Source of the DNA: JBOGVA01 sp050692195
GTDB taxonomy: Bacteria > Actinomycetota > UBA4738
Length of the DNA stretch: 37,087 nt
Reading direction: 5' to 3'
Assembly: GCA_050692195.1 (NCBI GenBank)
Contig: JBOGVA010000011.1
Span: 1-37,087, forward strand
The number at the start of each line of letters is the position of its first letter. Position 1 is the stretch's first letter. The translations under genes were made by a program, and so were the position numbers. This document shows, one piece after another, positions 1 through 7,816 of the stretch. A model generated the notes under the pieces. The model saw only the letters and a program-made list of their open reading frames with translations, had not been told where the DNA came from and did not search any database.

Positions 1-246
1 GATCGCTTCGGCTCCGCACTGGCCGGGGCGGACTTCAACATGGACGGCTTCGCCGATCTCTCCATCGGCGTGGCCCGGGAGACGGTTGGGGGCTCCGCCG
101 GCACCGGCGCGGTGAACACGCTCTATGGCTCGGCCGCGGGACTGCAGGCCACGTCGCCGGCGGACCAGCTGTGGCACGAAGGCATCTCCGGCGTTCAGGG
201 TGAGCCGGCCCCGGGGAACGCCTTCGGGTCCGCCCTGGCGGCCTGA
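1..246 (+). CDS. FG-GAP repeat protein, C-terminal part (5' end outside window)
   Basis: The frame is open from base 1 and ends at TGA 244-246, so only the last 81 residues are present. It starts inside a repeat with FGSALAGADFN followed by DGFADLSIGV, the FG-GAP/integrin-alpha beta-propeller signature. The DxNxDG loop is the usual calcium-binding loop. It continues to a GAVNTLYGSAAGL strand, and the next repeat begins with GNAFGSALAA and then stops. FG-GAP proteins of this kind are normally secreted or surface bound; the signal peptide would lie upstream of the window. The oddity is the end: translation stops in the middle of the FGSALAAGDF element that should open the next blade. Neither other frame restores the repeat downstream, so the C-terminus is naturally short or degraded rather than shifted. 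Confidence 0.8.
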   Translation, partial: DRFGSALAGADFNMDGFADLSIGVARETVGGSAGTGAVNTLYGSAAGLQATSPADQLWHEGISGVQGEPAPGNAFGSALAA

Positions 247-276
247 CCGTGCGGCAATAGGGCCGAGTCGCGACAG

Positions 277-945
277 ATGAGCAGCAAGGGTGCGGCGGAC
301 CCCGCAGGCGGGATCGGTTCCACTCGCGACGCGATGAGCATCGATCTTGCCGAGTTCCAGAAGCTCCGGGACGAGATCACCGGCCGGATGCAACTTCAAA
401 CCACCATCGTGGGGGCACAGTTGGCGGTGCTCGGGACCGGCCTCTCTCTGCTCACGACGTCCCCGGAGATCCTGCTCGGGCTCGCGGCGATCTCGAGCTT
501 CCTCTGGCTGCTCTGGCTCGACCACGCGGAGCAGGTCCACAAGATCGGCCTCTACGTCGGGTCCGTCCTGGCTCCCCGTTTGGGGCGCGTCGGTCCCGGC
601 GCGCTCGGATGGGAGCGGTTCCTGCGCGATCTCGACCGGGGGCACCCAGAGGGTCGGCGAGTCGGGAACTACGTCGCCGTCCTGTTCGGGGGGTCATCGG
701 CATTCCTGTCGATCACGTACGGAGCCAGGATGCTCGACGTGTCCGACGGGACGACCTGGCCGTTCCTCGGCCGCCTCATCGGGCTGCTGCTCGTTCTCTC
801 TCTCCTGGTGGTCGCGGCCTCGCGCCATCGCCTCTACGTCCGGCTCGCCCACGAGGTCAGTGGAAGACTGCTGGCTCCGGAGGAAGCCGCTTTCGATGCC
901 GCTACGGAGGGGGGCCAGCCGGTTCCTGGCGGGCAGTCACCTTGA
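277..945 (+). CDS. Four-helix membrane protein, unknown function
   Basis: A 222-residue protein with a short soluble N-terminus and two predicted membrane hairpins, at about residues 42-60 / 63-82 and 131-150 / 163-182. A loop of about 48 residues holding GWERFLRDLDRG separates the hairpins. The N-terminal segment EFQKLRDEITGRMQLQ resembles short amphipathic leaders of uncharacterised actinobacterial membrane proteins. I cannot assign a function. ATG 334 (MSIDLAEF) is an equally plausible start, since neither ATG has a clear ribosome site. The 3' end overlaps the convergent end of the LysM amidase gene by 44 nt. Confidence 0.7.
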   Translation: MSSKGAADPAGGIGSTRDAMSIDLAEFQKLRDEITGRMQLQTTIVGAQLAVLGTGLSLLTTSPEILLGLAAISSFLWLLWLDHAEQVHKIGLYVGSVLAPRLGRVGPGALGWERFLRDLDRGHPEGRRVGNYVAVLFGGSSAFLSITYGARMLDVSDGTTWPFLGRLIGLLLVLSLLVVAASRHRLYVRLAHEVSGRLLAPEEAAFDAATEGGQPVPGGQSP

Positions 946-2673
946 GCCTGTCTCCGGGATGGATGAGGGTATCGGTGAGCTCGTTCAGGCTCATGAGCTG
1001 GTCGACCGACATGCCGTGCCGCGTGGCGATCGCATAGAGGGTATCTCCGGGCTCCACCACATAGACATCGCCCCTTTTTGGGCGTTCGGACGGTTCGGCC
1101 GGCAATGGCTTCTCCGTGGAGCCCGAGGCGACGGCTCGGATCCGGCGACGAACCCGACGGCGATACCCATCCATATCGATCCCACCCGGATCGATCTTGC
1201 CCCTCGCCGAGGCCCATTCCTTATGCCCGCAGTTGTGAACCACCAATCCATCGGCCACATAGGACTCATCTTCGGCGACCGAGAGGTTGTAGACGTCCCG
1301 CGCTACGCTGGCCTCAACCGACCGAACGCGAGTAACCCACCAGTCGCCCAGGATGACCCCTTGGCTGCGGCTGGAGGCGTAGGATCGTGCCTTGACGATC
1401 CACTGCTCACGCTGAGGTCCTCTTCGGCCCTCAATGGAGTATTGGGTGGCTTCGGCACGGCGGTGGTACATGGCCGTGGCGTAGCCTCTCGCTTGCGCAA
1501 GCAGTTTGATGCCGATGGCAAGGGCCTTGCTGACCGTCCCGGCTTCGACGAAGCCAGGGTATGGTTCGTGCCCGTCGTCGAACCAGTACCCATCAAGGAT
1601 GGCCTGTCCCGCTTTCGGTGCGAAGAATGCCCATGTCGGTGTTTCCCACCGGCGCCCTGACCGAACTCGGCTCTCACCCAGGAGGTAAAGGCCGCCCCGG
1701 TCGCTATGCGAACAACGACACAGGAACCGCGCTGCGGCTTGGGCCGAGCCTTCCAGCCTGCCGCGGCGATCCTCTCCAAGACTTCGTCGGCCTCGGTTGA
1801 TCCCACACTGTGGTAAAGGGCTCCCTTGCTGATCCACCCCTCCGCGAGCCAGTTGCCGAGAACCCAAGCCTGTTCAGGGCTGACAGGCTCGTTGCCCGGC
1901 TCAGTGGGGATGATCGGCGAGGCCCAGTGCCGCCCAGCCATCCGTTCGGCTTTAACCCATCCGAACGGTCCCCACTTACGGTAGTTGCCCCCCGGCCTTT
2001 CCGGTAGGTAACCGCGGCGGACCGAAGGCGACCAGAACGGATGCTCAGGCGTTACCAAGAGTCCCGGGTGCCCGTGGCCCCGGAGACGGACAGTCTCTGC
2101 ATGCCTGTGCCCGACGTCCATGACCGGACGCCATCGGTTTCGGTGAGTCCAGACTTGATCCCCGACCGAGACAGTTTCGATGGGGACCAGTCCAGTCTTT
2201 GTGAGAATGATCACGCCAGCTGGAAAGCAAAGCCACGCTGCCGTGTGCTTGACTCCAATGAGCAGGGTCGCGAAAACGGTCTCGCAGGTCTCCAGAAGGT
2301 CCCCGCTCCAGGCCTCCCCCGTTCCGTCGTTCTCGACCTCGACCCCGATCGTGTAGGCGTTGCCTGAGTCCTTCGGGATCGCCCGCCAAGGCCCACCGTA
2401 CCCGGCGTGATTGGCGCGACCCGCGGCGAGCAGGTACACCGTGCCGTCCCGGCCTATGAGGACGTTGCAGAGTGGTCCGGGCAGGAAGCGTCCGTCCGGC
2501 AGCATCCGCCCCTTCACGCAGATCCCCAGCGCGGGCGCGGTCCCAGAGCGCGAGTTCGACGCGGTGTGGTGAAACATCACTCCCTTGGGAGCAAACGAGT
2601 AAGGACGACCGGCGGTCTTCCAGCCCTTGACCTCCTTCACGCGCAACCCGTTCTTTCGGAGGGCGGCGGCCAT
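902..2673 (-). CDS. N-acetylmuramoyl-L-alanine amidase with LysM domain, interrupted by an intein; frameshifted as sequenced
   Basis: The exteins give a 257-residue zinc amidase of the Amidase_2/PGRP fold that would cleave the lactam-peptide bond of peptidoglycan. The N-extein (1-148) carries FHHTAS with the first zinc His (H35). The C-extein starts CGHKEWA with the second zinc His, followed by GKIDP holding the catalytic Lys and the Asp ligand. A basic linker leads to a C-terminal LysM repeat (YVVEPGDTLYAIA to HPGDRLKV) that binds glycan. No signal peptide is visible, as in phage or eCIS-type lysins. A 998-bp intein splits the gene directly before the zinc-site HKEW motif. One base is missing near 1642-1647, so the ATG 2673 frame runs on to a stop at 1303 and the C-terminal half is read in another frame. 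Either the gene is dead or the indel is a sequencing error. The start lies 20 nt after the acidic gene stop, with no strong ribosome site, so coupling is likely. Confidence 0.88.
1232..2229 (-). mobile_element. Class 1 intein with LAGLIDADG homing endonuclease domain
   Basis: The element starts with Cys1 (TGC 2229-2227) in block A, CFPAGVIILTKTGLVPIE. Block B contains LLVTPEHPFW with the TxxH motif at about intein residues 60-63. The first LAGLIDADG helix is LGNWLAEGWI (about 124-133) and the second is LDGYWFDDGH (about 212-221), followed by a SKALAIGIKLLAQ helix. Block F reads VYNLSVAEDESYVADGLVVH and ends in Asn (1234-1232), with Cys+1 of the host at 1231-1229. All self-splicing residues (Cys1, TxxH, His-Asn, Cys+1) are present. 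The length is 998 bp; adding one missing base gives exactly 333 codons. The single-base gap falls at 1642-1647 in a GGGAAA run, where one more A turns the reading into GKTPTWAF and joins the two endonuclease halves. Confidence 0.93.
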
Positions 2674-2693
2674 CCACGTGAGCGGATAGTCGC

Positions 2694-2891
2694 TCAGGTG
2701 CCCTCCTCGCTGTCGTCCTCGAATTCGATCTCTTCGACGGGCACGGGATCCGGACTCTTCTCCGTCAGCTTGGCTTCCTCTCCGGCCTCGGGCGACGTAT
2801 CCGGCTCCAGATCCTCCTGTTCCTCCTCGATGAGGTTCAGCTCCTCGTCGGAGCCGGCATCGGGCATGCTCTCGTCCCGATCCCCGTTCAT
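2694..2891 (-). CDS. Small acidic protein (65 aa), unknown
   Basis: The start ATG 2891 is set by a GGAAGGAGG ribosome site about ten bases upstream. The 65 residues are extremely acidic: long Glu/Asp runs such as EELNLIEEEQEDLEP and EEIEFEDDSEEGT, with almost no aromatic residues. There is no signal peptide, membrane helix or recognisable domain, and the chain is probably disordered. It lies between the ATPase/TPR gene (46 nt upstream) and the amidase gene (20 nt downstream) on the same strand, so it is probably part of one transcript. A role as a charge-mimic or chaperone-like partner of either neighbour is speculation. Confidence 0.7.
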   Translation of the reverse strand: MNGDRDESMPDAGSDEELNLIEEEQEDLEPDTSPEAGEEAKLTEKSPDPVPVEEIEFEDDSEEGT

Positions 2892-2937
2892 CCGAGCCCT
2901 TCCTCCTTCCTGTTCCGGCTCCACTCGCAGGTCGCCC

Positions 2938-5658
2938 TCACTGTATACGCACCATGGCGGCCATGATCTGCCGGCTGAGCGCGACCCGTTCCAGGAAGGC
3001 GCGTCGATCGTCCGCCTGCGAGATGGACTGGGCCTTGGCCTTGAGGACATGCGCCGCATGGCGCAGGTGAGCTTCGGCCTCGGTGTTCCTGCCGATCGCT
3101 GCCAGGACCGTGTGGTGGGCGAACAGGACCTCTTCCGTTCGCACTGTCGGGACGAACCACCGTTTCGCCGACAGCGTCTCGACGGCCTGGGTGCTCACCT
3201 GGGAGGCTCGGTCGAGGTCGCCGTGGTGGAGGGCGGCCCGCGCCAGGAGCGATCGAGCCGCGATGGCAGCCCGATCTGACCCGATACTGTCCGCCTCCTC
3301 GACGACCCGCTCCAGCAACGTCAGAGCCTCGGGCACGTCGTCGCTCCCTCGAGCCAGCAGGTACTCCGCGCGGACGTTTCGGACCAACAGGGCGATGTCG
3401 TTGACCTCATAGGCCGGCACGGTGGCAAAGGCTTCCGCGACCGGTCGCTCCGCGTCGTCCACGCGCCCGTCCCATTCCAGATAGATCCTTCCGAGCAATG
3501 CCAGGTGATAGGAGGTCGCCGCGGATCCTGACGCTCGGGTCATGTCCACCGCTTCCTCCAGCGCTTCCTTCGCCTGTTCGAACTTGCCGCTGGCCGTCCA
3601 CAGCTGGCCCGCGAAATTGAGGAACCACTCCAGCTCTTCTCGGACACCGATATCCCGGAACTCCGCGATTGCCTCGGTCAACCACCGTTCGGCCTCCCCG
3701 TAGTGCCCCTGGTCGAACTCGGCCACGCCGACGCGGCCTTTCAGCCGGGACCCGTGCCGCCTGAGGAGCTGCTCCTCCCACCAGTCGTCGGCCACGATCT
3801 TCCCTCCGGCGTACAGGTCGTGAGCCCGCCGGAGCATCTCGCTTCCCGCGGCCAGATCCAGGCTGTTGAGGTGGTGGCCCAGGTCCGACATCACCATCAA
3901 CTGGGTCAGGCCGTCCCCGGACTGCTCTGCGATGGACAGCGCCTCCTCCAATACGGTGAGCGCGTCCCGGAGCCGTCCGATCCAGAAGACGATCCGACCC
4001 CGGGCGTACCGCACATGTGCCTCCAGCCGGACATCGCCCACCCGGGAGGCGGCGGCCTCCGCTTCGTCGGCCAACGTCAGCAGCCCGGCTCCCCGGTCTG
4101 GCTGATCGCCCGGTTGCCACGCATCCGCCGAGGCGTCCAGCAACAACTGGATCACCTCCGCCCGAAGGCGGTCGTGTTCCTCCACGCCTTCGGGAAGGTT
4201 CCGCAGCAAGGTCAAGGCCTCCCGGCAGATGCCGGCGGCCTCCTTGAACCCTCCATCTCCATACGCGGACTGGGCGGCCTGCAGGTAACGCCTGGCGGAG
4301 GGAAGCGGCTCCTCCGCGTCCCGGTAGTGGCGGGCGATCTCCAGGACCCACTTCCGCGATGGCCGGTCGTTCGCTCCCTGACCCTCGAGGAAGCGCTCGA
4401 GGCTCTCGGCCACCCGACGGTGCAGGACCATCCGGCGGTAGCGGCTGACCGTCTCATAGAGAGTCGACTGGATTCCCGAGTCGAAGGCGTAGAGGGCCGA
4501 CCGCTTTTCTGCGGACCGCTCCACGCTGCTGAAGGTGACCAACCTGTGTTGCCGCTCGATCTCCTCGAGGCGCGCCACCACCTCCAGTTCTTCCTCCCCA
4601 CGCAGCTCGGCCAGCGTCGCCGACAGGAACTGCTGTCCATGGATCGCCGCGAGCTGCAGGAGCTTTCGCCCGTCTCCGTCCAGCCGCCCGATCCGCTGCC
4701 GGAGGACATCTGCCACGTCCTGCGGGAGACGACGCTGGACGAGGGACAGCTCGCCGGCGAGCTCCGGGCGCCCGTCCTTCGTCCGGATCACGCCTTCCTC
4801 CTCCAGCAGGTCGAGATACTCCTCGACGTACAGCGGCTTGCCTTCGGACCAAGCGTGCAGCCAGCCCGGCAGCTCTTCCGAGAGCGGGAGTCCGTACCGG
4901 GCCAGCACGTACCGCTCCACGTCCCGCACGCCGAGCGGACCCAGCTCCTGCGCGACCGCCAGACCCTCTCGCTCGAGAGCGCGGAGGGGATGGTCCTCGG
5001 ACAGCGGCGTGGCCGAGCAGACCACCACCAGCCGGGACTCTCCCGGGCGCCGGGCCAGGCGGTGCAAGACCTGGACCGACCGTTCGTCGATCCACTGGGC
5101 CTCCTTGATGACCAGGACCAGGGGGCGGAACTGGGAGGCGAGGACGGCCAGGGTCTGCTCGAACTGGCTCGGTAGATGTTCCCAGCGAGCCCGTGCCTCG
5201 TCCCGCGACAACGCTCGACCCACCATCCCCATGCCCACCTTGGCGGCCACGGTGAGGGAGGGGCCGATCCCCGGAACGAGGGCCAGGAGGTCCGTACCGT
5301 TCTCTTGGATGATGGCCGTGGCCTCCCGGGCCAGGTCACGCTTCTCGTGCTGCGCCAGCAGCTGGAGGGACTCGGCCAGGGGTCCGAATGGATCCTGGGA
5401 ACCCGTCGCCTGGTAGCAGTAGACCTCTACCGCGTGTGCCTCCGGCCGCTCCTGCCGCAGTCGAGAGAGCAGGGCCCCGAGGAGCGCCTCCTTGCCCATG
5501 CCCTGGACGCCCTCGAGCAGCACGATGCCGAGCCGCCCAAGCGCGGCGGCCTCGATGTTCTGTTGGAGGAGTGCCGCCTCCTCCTCGCGGCCGACGAACA
5601 CGCGACTCGCGACCGGCGGCGGCTCCTCTGCCCTCGCTCGCCGCCACGGCCATCTCAT
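2938..5658 (-). CDS. STAND/AAA-16-type ATPase with TPR repeats, degenerate nucleotide motifs
   Basis: A 906-residue protein. The N-terminal FVGREEE box (about 21-27) is typical of AAA_16 modules that accompany LuxR regulators and adenylate cyclases. The P-loop is GVQGMGKE at 50-57, with Glu where Thr/Ser should coordinate Mg. The Walker B segment PLVLVIKEAQWID (about 179-191) has Lys-Glu in place of the usual Asp-Asp. A winged-helix-like middle region follows (FLSATLAELRGEEELE and neighbours), then from about residue 430 to the end a TPR-type helical solenoid (for example FEQAKEALEEAVDMTRASG, LLERVVEEADSIG). No cyclase or LuxR effector domain is attached. The protein is probably a cytosolic scaffold or sensor that may bind ATP but hydrolyse it poorly. 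The ATG 5658 start lacks a clear ribosome site. It is the first gene of the run with the acidic protein and the amidase. Confidence 0.82.
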   Translation of the reverse strand: MRWPWRRARAEEPPPVASRVFVGREEEAALLQQNIEAAALGRLGIVLLEGVQGMGKEALLGALLSRLRQERPEAHAVEVYCYQATGSQDPFGPLAESLQLLAQHEKRDLAREATAIIQENGTDLLALVPGIGPSLTVAAKVGMGMVGRALSRDEARARWEHLPSQFEQTLAVLASQFRPLVLVIKEAQWIDERSVQVLHRLARRPGESRLVVVCSATPLSEDHPLRALEREGLAVAQELGPLGVRDVERYVLARYGLPLSEELPGWLHAWSEGKPLYVEEYLDLLEEEGVIRTKDGRPELAGELSLVQRRLPQDVADVLRQRIGRLDGDGRKLLQLAAIHGQQFLSATLAELRGEEELEVVARLEEIERQHRLVTFSSVERSAEKRSALYAFDSGIQSTLYETVSRYRRMVLHRRVAESLERFLEGQGANDRPSRKWVLEIARHYRDAEEPLPSARRYLQAAQSAYGDGGFKEAAGICREALTLLRNLPEGVEEHDRLRAEVIQLLLDASADAWQPGDQPDRGAGLLTLADEAEAAASRVGDVRLEAHVRYARGRIVFWIGRLRDALTVLEEALSIAEQSGDGLTQLMVMSDLGHHLNSLDLAAGSEMLRRAHDLYAGGKIVADDWWEEQLLRRHGSRLKGRVGVAEFDQGHYGEAERWLTEAIAEFRDIGVREELEWFLNFAGQLWTASGKFEQAKEALEEAVDMTRASGSAATSYHLALLGRIYLEWDGRVDDAERPVAEAFATVPAYEVNDIALLVRNVRAEYLLARGSDDVPEALTLLERVVEEADSIGSDRAAIAARSLLARAALHHGDLDRASQVSTQAVETLSAKRWFVPTVRTEEVLFAHHTVLAAIGRNTEAEAHLRHAAHVLKAKAQSISQADDRRAFLERVALSRQIMAAMVRIQ

Positions 5659-5739
5659 GGCCCGATTGAATCAACCGTCCGACTAGCGCACAAGACCGCC
5701 CGAGCCGAGCGGAGACGAACCAAGGGGCAGATGCCTGGT

Positions 5740-6141
5740 TTACCCGTCGCGCCCGTGCTCGGCGGCCTCAGCTTCCGCCTTTGTCCGGTGGACGGTCCCC
5801 GCCGGGTGCTGGGGCGGAGAATAGAGGGAATACAGCTTCAGATCGCCGGTGCTCGCGTTGATGACGTTGTGCCACATTCCGGCCGGAATCACGATCGCCC
5901 AGTCTTCCTGGATGTCGTGAGTCTCGTCGATTCGCTCCTCACTGCTGGCCAACTCGACACGCGCCTGTCCCTCCTCGATCCGAATGAACTGGTCGACGCG
6001 AGGGTGCACCTCGCGTCCTATGTCCTCCCCCGGCCCCAGGCGCATCACCGTGAGCTGGATGTGTTTCCCCGTGAACAAGACAGTGCGGAATGTCTCGTTT
6101 TGCAGGGTTGCCTGCTCGATGTCGCCGACCCAACCAAGCAT
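5740..6141 (-). CDS. Cupin-domain protein
   Basis: A 133-residue single-domain cupin. ATG 6141 is chosen because GGAGGAGAG precedes it; a longer in-frame ATG at 6207 lacks such a site. Conserved landmarks of this cupin family are TGKHIQLTVM, GEDIGREVHP, DQFIRIEEG (motif 1, with His and Glu as likely metal ligands), WAIVIPAGMWHNVIN (motif 2, His ligand) and the C-terminal LYSLYSPPQHPAGTVH. Family members bind a divalent metal in a six-stranded barrel. The reaction of this branch is not established; it is often compared with mannose-6-phosphate isomerase-like cupins. It follows the unknown gene 6217-6780 by 75 nt on the same strand. Confidence 0.9.
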   Translation of the reverse strand: MLGWVGDIEQATLQNETFRTVLFTGKHIQLTVMRLGPGEDIGREVHPRVDQFIRIEEGQARVELASSEERIDETHDIQEDWAIVIPAGMWHNVINASTGDLKLYSLYSPPQHPAGTVHRTKAEAEAAEHGRDG

Positions 6142-6216
6142 CTCTCTCCTCCGTTCGCCCGTCGATGCTCCACTCACCCGGTTCGCTACCCGCGAAGGCT
6201 GATTCAAACACGTCGG

Positions 6217-6780
6217 TCATCGGGTGGATGGCATCGTGGGGCCGAATGCGCGGAAGGGCTCGGGCTCATAGCGTTCGAGGAAGGCGACCCAGCCGGCGAG
6301 AGTCTCACCCACGACCGCATCGTCCTTCACGAGCCAAGCGAGGTGCCGGAAGGCGTGCTCGAGCACCTGCGCCACGTCGATCTCGGGCGGCGGTCCGAAC
6401 GTGTCACCCCTGGCGAGATCGGCGCGTTCGACAGGCTCGTCGGCCAAGTAGTGGCTCCGATCCTCCGGTGGCACCACGGCGGCAACGTACGTCAACACGA
6501 CACGGGCTTCCTCGTGGCGCCAGGAGGTCGAATGCACGAGCAGTGGAATGAGCTGATATCGGCTCAAGGCGTCCAGCACCATCTGTCCGGGCTTGGCTAT
6601 TGGCGGCCAGCCAAGGCGCAGCGTCTCCGCGTGGGTCGGCCGGAGGTGGTGCGCACCGTCGGGGCCGAGGTAGACGATCAAGACCTCCAGTGCCTGGGCG
6701 ACGAACTCCGGCGACCAGGCGACGCTGGTCAACGGCGGGTCAAGCTGCACGACCGGGTCGCGATCAGGCGGTTCCGGCAT
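6217..6780 (-). CDS. Hypothetical protein (187 aa)
   Basis: I do not recognise the family. ATG 6780 (MPEPPDRDPVVQ) overlaps the frame-corrected end of the upstream DUF1059 gene by 17 nt, suggesting translational coupling; an ATG at 6816 is also in frame. The protein is soluble, with a hydrophobic core segment VLIVYLGPDGAHH, a segment LIPLLVHSTSW and a helical C-terminus VLEHAFRHLAWLVKDDAVVGETLAGW. No signal peptide or membrane segment is seen. Confidence 0.65.
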   Translation of the reverse strand: MPEPPDRDPVVQLDPPLTSVAWSPEFVAQALEVLIVYLGPDGAHHLRPTHAETLRLGWPPIAKPGQMVLDALSRYQLIPLLVHSTSWRHEEARVVLTYVAAVVPPEDRSHYLADEPVERADLARGDTFGPPPEIDVAQVLEHAFRHLAWLVKDDAVVGETLAGWVAFLERYEPEPFRAFGPTMPSTR

Positions 6781-6938
6781 CGCCACCGGTATCGCCGAGA
6801 TCGACCGCGAGCGCAAGGACCCTCTTCGCGGGTCGGCCGGCGACCGTGTACCTGCTCACCGTGCTCCTGGATCGCCGCGACGATCTCGTCCTCGGTGCCG
6901 CGCGTCTGCCACCCGCACATGCAGGTAACTTCCTTCAT
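6764..6938 (-). CDS. DUF1059 small protein, frameshifted as sequenced
   Basis: ATG 6938, preceded by GGAAGGGGAG, begins MKEVTCMCGWQTRGTEDEIV, the CxCGW start and helix of the DUF1059 family (about 55-60 residues, function unknown). After HGRRPTREE the frame as written becomes Arg-rich and runs to 6729. Removing one G from the GGG at 6820-6822 gives VLALAVDLGDT and a stop at 6766-6764, for a normal length of 57 residues. This is either a real frameshift mutation or a one-base sequencing error. With the corrected end it overlaps the next gene start by 17 nt. Confidence 0.7.
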
Positions 6939-6986
6939 GCGATCATCTCCCCTTCCGTTTGGGCGAAGGATCGACGGCACGCATGA

Positions 6987-7733
6987 TCATCCCCGAGAGT
7001 CGCTGTCCGGATGCTCGGGCGAGCCACCGTCGTCAGGGGAGACGAACGGCGGCGGCCGAGCTCCACGATCGTCTGCCTGATATGTGAGCTCGTCCTCGAC
7101 TCCCACCACACCGTCGACTCGGTGAACGAGGTCCACGAGTATCTCTTTCGCGCCCCTGCGATCCATCTGACCACTAAGCCGGACCACACCCTGCCGAACT
7201 TCCACGTCGATGGTGGCCGGGTCGATCCACATGGTCCGGGCGATGATGTCCTCCCTGACCTCCCTTAGGATCTCGTCGTCCTCCCGCAGGAACGGTGAGA
7301 GGAGGTCGCGCCGGCTCGCGATGCCCACCACCCGGTTCTCGGGATCGACCACAGGAAGCCTCTTCACCTCGTGACGCAGGAGGGTCCTGATGGCTTCCTG
7401 CACGGAAGTTTCGGGGCGGACGCTGATCACGTCCTTGACCATGACATCGCGGGCCCGAACGTCTTGGGCCCGCTCCTCCGTCTCCTGAAGTCGCTTCGGG
7501 TGGAGCAACCACTCCAGGAACAGGCTCCGGGGCCTGGGTTCGCGATCCTTCACTTCCGACAGGAGGAGGTCGGCCTCGGACACGATGCCCACGAGGCGGC
7601 CGTCGTCGTCCACCACCGGCACCCCGCTGACCCCATGATCGTGCATCAGCTGAACCAGGTCCTTGAACGGTTGGTCCCGATGGACGGTCACGACGTTCCG
7701 GGTCATGACTTCCGAAACTCGAAGACCTTTCAA
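6987..7733 (-). CDS. CBS-CBS-BON domain protein
   Basis: A cytosolic 248-residue protein. TTG 7733 is the preferred start: GGAAGGAGGGG sits a few bases upstream and the CBS domain begins at once (KGLRVSEVMTRNVVTV). CBS1 spans about 6-62 (GVSGVPVVDDDGRLVGIVSE). CBS2 spans about 96-150 (VMVKDVISVRPETSVQEA, then LPVVDPENRVVGIASRRDLL). A BON domain covers about 160-225 (GVVRLSGQMDRRGAKEILVD, then VDGVVGVEDELTY). Paired CBS domains bind adenine nucleotides, and BON domains are thought to bind phospholipid or act as a sensory add-on. This CBS-BON layout is common in actinobacteria and often linked to stress or dormancy. The tail is acidic and disordered. Confidence 0.93.
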   Translation of the reverse strand: MKGLRVSEVMTRNVVTVHRDQPFKDLVQLMHDHGVSGVPVVDDDGRLVGIVSEADLLLSEVKDREPRPRSLFLEWLLHPKRLQETEERAQDVRARDVMVKDVISVRPETSVQEAIRTLLRHEVKRLPVVDPENRVVGIASRRDLLSPFLREDDEILREVREDIIARTMWIDPATIDVEVRQGVVRLSGQMDRRGAKEILVDLVHRVDGVVGVEDELTYQADDRGARPPPFVSPDDGGSPEHPDSDSRG

Positions 7734-7816
7734 AACCCCTCCTTCCGAGCGCCCAGCGTAAGCGGGTCTACTCACCCCGGGCAAGCGAGTGATTCCTTGA
7801 GTAGTCTGAGCGGTCC

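Noticed and set aside
1641..1647. GGGAAAC on the minus strand resembles a programmed -1 slippery heptamer (X XXY YYZ).
   Set aside because: The zero frame reads GGG AAA C, so the heptamer is in the wrong phase for -1 slippage; an indel explains the break more simply.
3703..5175. A 490-codon plus-strand open frame opposite the STAND-like ATPase.
   Set aside because: Same GC-skew artefact; no recognised motif and no ribosome site.
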